Assembly: GCF_001540865.1 (NCBI RefSeq)
Contig: NC_033624.1
Span: forward strand, 795,238 to 859,237
Direction of reading: 5' to 3'
DNA length: 64,000 bases
DNA from: Ananas comosus
Taxonomy: Eukaryota > Streptophyta > Magnoliopsida > Poales > Bromeliaceae
The notes beneath the pieces are model-generated. The model searched no databases and had not been told where the DNA came from. It saw nothing but the letters and a program-made list of their open reading frames with translations. Below, one piece after another: positions 61,901 through 64,000 of the stretch; the first letter of the stretch is position 1, and each line of letters begins with the position of its first letter. Made by a program: the position numbers and the translations under genes.

Positions 61901-62136
61901 CCATCTGATAACTCTTCCTATGGGTAGATCGCAAACCCTACAAGAAGTATATGCAAATACACATAACTAAGATCTTCGAAGAAGAGGACTTACTTCAGTG
62001 GGATCTCCGGGACAGATCCACGCTCCATTGAAGACATCTGGATAACAGCTCGATCATGCGATCCGACTGGTCTGTATTGCCGCCCACCCTGTGACGGCAT
62101 CTCCTCATCTGTACTCTCGATTTCCCCGTTCTCCAT
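52982..62136 (-). CDS. CCC1: Cation-chloride cotransporter CCC1, thirteen coding exons
   Basis: CCC1 is a plant Na-K-Cl type cotransporter of the SLC12 family. In Arabidopsis it acts at the trans-Golgi network/early endosome and in ion homeostasis. Exons: 62136-61994, 61254-61105, 60947-60869, 59897-59806, 58606-58492, 58216-58116, 57553-57492, 57294-57046, 56957-56843, 56592-56398, 55607-55207, 54686-54525, 54072-52982. All join in frame with GT-AG introns to 984 residues, the normal length. Landmarks: [17 protein letters not shown], first helix [80 protein letters not shown], and the long cytosolic C-terminus from [20 protein letters not shown] to [11 protein letters not shown]. The start follows the family N-terminus (MENGEIES). 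The 5' UTR is probably split, with a CT repeat in its intron or leader. A duplicated exon 4/donor junction lies in intron 4. Confidence 0.97.
59720..59800 (-). repeat. Duplicated copy of the CCC1 exon 4 end and donor
   Basis: On minus, intron sequence here (AAATTATATATTGTTTTCCG, TTTTCCTTG, GTATAGCTCATCTTA) repeats the end of exon 4 and its donor (GAATTATATATTATATCCGT, TTTTCTTG|GTATAGTACATCTTG) with an offset of 78 bases. The copy has diverged by substitutions and small gaps. Confidence 0.7.
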
Positions 62137-62438
62137 GATCGACTGTCCGTGTAACCAACTAGACGCTGCATAGAAAACAAGAACATATTCAGAACCAAAT
62201 CGCAAGTTCTCCCAATCGTCTCGGTTGCTCTAATGAAGCATTTCTTTCTACATCCTACGGGCAAGCTTATGAAACCACTCCACCCCCTCCCTTTATAACG
62301 CTCATTTCCGTTCCCATTTCGCTCGATTTAAATGAGAAAAGAAAAAACTAAATCTTTTGTTCTACTCATTCGAATCGCATCGGTTGATCCCAATCCCAAT
62401 ATAAGCCGAGAAATGCACATACAAATCAAGATCCGGAT

Positions 62439-62440
<2 letters not shown>

Positions 62441-62479
<39 letters not shown>
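62441..62479. repeat. (GA)n microsatellite in CCC1 5' region
   Basis: About 39 bases; (CT)n in the sense of the gene. A second shorter GA-rich patch at 62735-62760 lies further upstream. Confidence 0.93.
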
Positions 62480-62481
<2 letters not shown>

Positions 62482-62599
62482 AAGATCGAGCGAGTACAAA
62501 TAATTCGACGTGAAACCCTAACATCAAAAGATCTGTAACCTAGAAATCTGGAAAAGGATCGGAATCGAGAGGGTTCGAGATCGAGCCCTTACCCACCTC

Positions 62600-63000
62600 A
62601 TCAGACGATGCGGGGGATTGGAGAGAGATGAGACCCCGGTGGCGCTCGTACGGATCTTCTCGGCGGCGCCCGAGGCGGCCCCGGAGGGGAGGATTCGGCG
62701 GCGGTGGAGGAGGGGAAGAGAAGGGGAGGGGGGGGAGAGAGAGAGAGAGGGAGAGAGACAGAGGAAGGAGACGGGGACGAGGCAAGAGGACGAGGAACGG
62801 TAAACGAAATCAAATGGGAAGCTAAAACTTACAAATGTATGAGCAGAAAAATACCGGATGCGTGCCACGTGTCACAATCTATAACTCCAGCCGTCCATAT
62901 ATGAAAAATTGGTAAAAATAAAATAGAATTACTTCAGTGGAAAGCTTCCTAATTCCTATACAACTGTTGGCCGAACTAGAGGGATGCTGACGTGGCGCTC
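62600..63000 (-). promoter_or_regulatory. CCC1 leader and promoter region
   Basis: GC-rich leader with a likely 5' UTR donor GGTGGGTAAGGGC near 62593 and a matching acceptor TATGCAG at about 62168. A G-box-like CCACGTGTC lies near 62865 and an ACGTGG near 62990. Confidence 0.45.
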
Positions 63001-64000
63001 ATCCGACGCATCTCCATGTCACCCCTCGTTTGCATTTAGTTTTGGATATATGAAATGAATAATTATGTGGAAATGTTTAAGAAATTAATGAAAATTCATA
63101 TTCCAATGGAGATTTACTGAAATCAGGCAAAATGTCTTTCAGTGTGAATGTAAGCAATTCTTTTTTATTTTTTATTTTTTAAGTCCGGTGTGCTAGACTT
63201 CCAACATTTGCAGCACCAAAAAAAGAGTAGATTTAATATCTTTATGCAAGGGTCTATATGCAGTATTTGTAACTATATATAGACCCAAACTCAATATTTA
63301 ATTTGATACATTTAAATCAAATTGCTGTAGTGAGAACTGCATGAGGAGACTTAACTACTGCAATTGAAACTACAGAAGGATACCCAACTGCAATGGTTGG
63401 AATTATACCAAAATTAACCATAATTCCAACTGTAGCAATTAAAAAGAGTGATTTTAAACAGAAGTAAGCTTACGTTCTTAATTATTTTTTTAAACATAAT
63501 TTTTTTTACCTAAATCGGAGATAATCTCGCTATCACTATATAAAGTGATAAAATTTTAAAAATATACTTCTTGAGCAACTAAATAAATTATTTATACTTA
63601 CAGTATTTTTTTATTACATCCAATCAAATAAGATACACATAGCTCTACCTGCTTTATTTTTAACCGCATAAATTTCTAATTATATTATATTTCTATTTAT
63701 ACTGAATCGAACTGACTCCTAAAAGGATTGCATTAGTAAAAGCATTTTTAAGCTAGATCTTGATGGCTACGTACATTCTCTTAACAAATATGAGTACATA
63801 AAATTTTAAAACTATTTTGATATGGAGATAGGAGACGACGCGGCATGCAATATATTAGCCTGCCACACGAGCAGCATTTTGCAAGGGAATTTCTATCCAA
63901 TGCGGAATTACGAACGTGAGTGCTCAATCAAACAAACATTTCGGAGTTCATGGCAAGTATACATAATATAACATGTATTACAAATCAATCTAAGTAGAAG
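63001..64000. other. Intergenic, no gene seen
   Basis: AT-rich DNA up to the window edge with no coding frame or clear repeat. Confidence 0.5.

Overview
The window is nuclear DNA of a flowering plant, most likely a non-grass monocot. The evidence is split genes with GT-AG introns, intergenic DNA that is very AT-rich, and coding exons (nicotianamine synthase, CP12, the small ORF upstream of the PPR gene, the last exon of SAR1) with strong C/G at third codon positions. Pineapple, palm or a similar lineage would fit, but the sequence alone does not settle the species.

Ten protein-coding genes were reconstructed exon by exon, each joining in frame from start to stop. In order they are: nicotianamine synthase (minus, 5067-6202), the Calvin-cycle regulator CP12 (minus, 12869-13267), a group-S1 bZIP factor with a sucrose-control uORF in its leader (minus, 15756-16193), an EMB2759-like membrane protein (minus, 19027-21887), a P-class PPR protein preceded by a small membrane-protein ORF (plus, 24932-26754), a RING-CH membrane E3 ligase (minus, 29570-32588), a universal stress protein (plus, 41808-42731), ribosomal protein L29 (plus, 44531-45289), the COPII GTPase SAR1 (plus, 47743-51637) and the cation-chloride cotransporter CCC1 (minus, 52982-62136). 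A decayed flavonoid 3',5'-hydroxylase (CYP75A) copy lies at 46286-46882. The genes do not form a pathway; this is ordinary plant gene order. SAR1 (ER-to-Golgi traffic) and CCC1 (ion homeostasis, in Arabidopsis at the trans-Golgi network) are tail to tail.

The DNA between genes, especially 0-5 kb, 7-12.8 kb and 32.6-41.6 kb, is a graveyard of small transposons. Several have boundaries readable from target-site duplications: tRNA-derived SINEs, LINE 3' ends sharing the SINE tail, two Helitrons with internal tandem repeats, a hAT MITE with an 8-bp duplication, Mutator-like foldback elements, and a Micron-like MITE inside a (TA)n tract.

The observations most worth following are the possibly two-cistron PPR transcript, the shared SINE/LINE tail with tail-only insertions, the intron in nicotianamine synthase flanked by GTAC repeats, the conserved sucrose-control peptide, and the duplicated exon/donor junction in CCC1.
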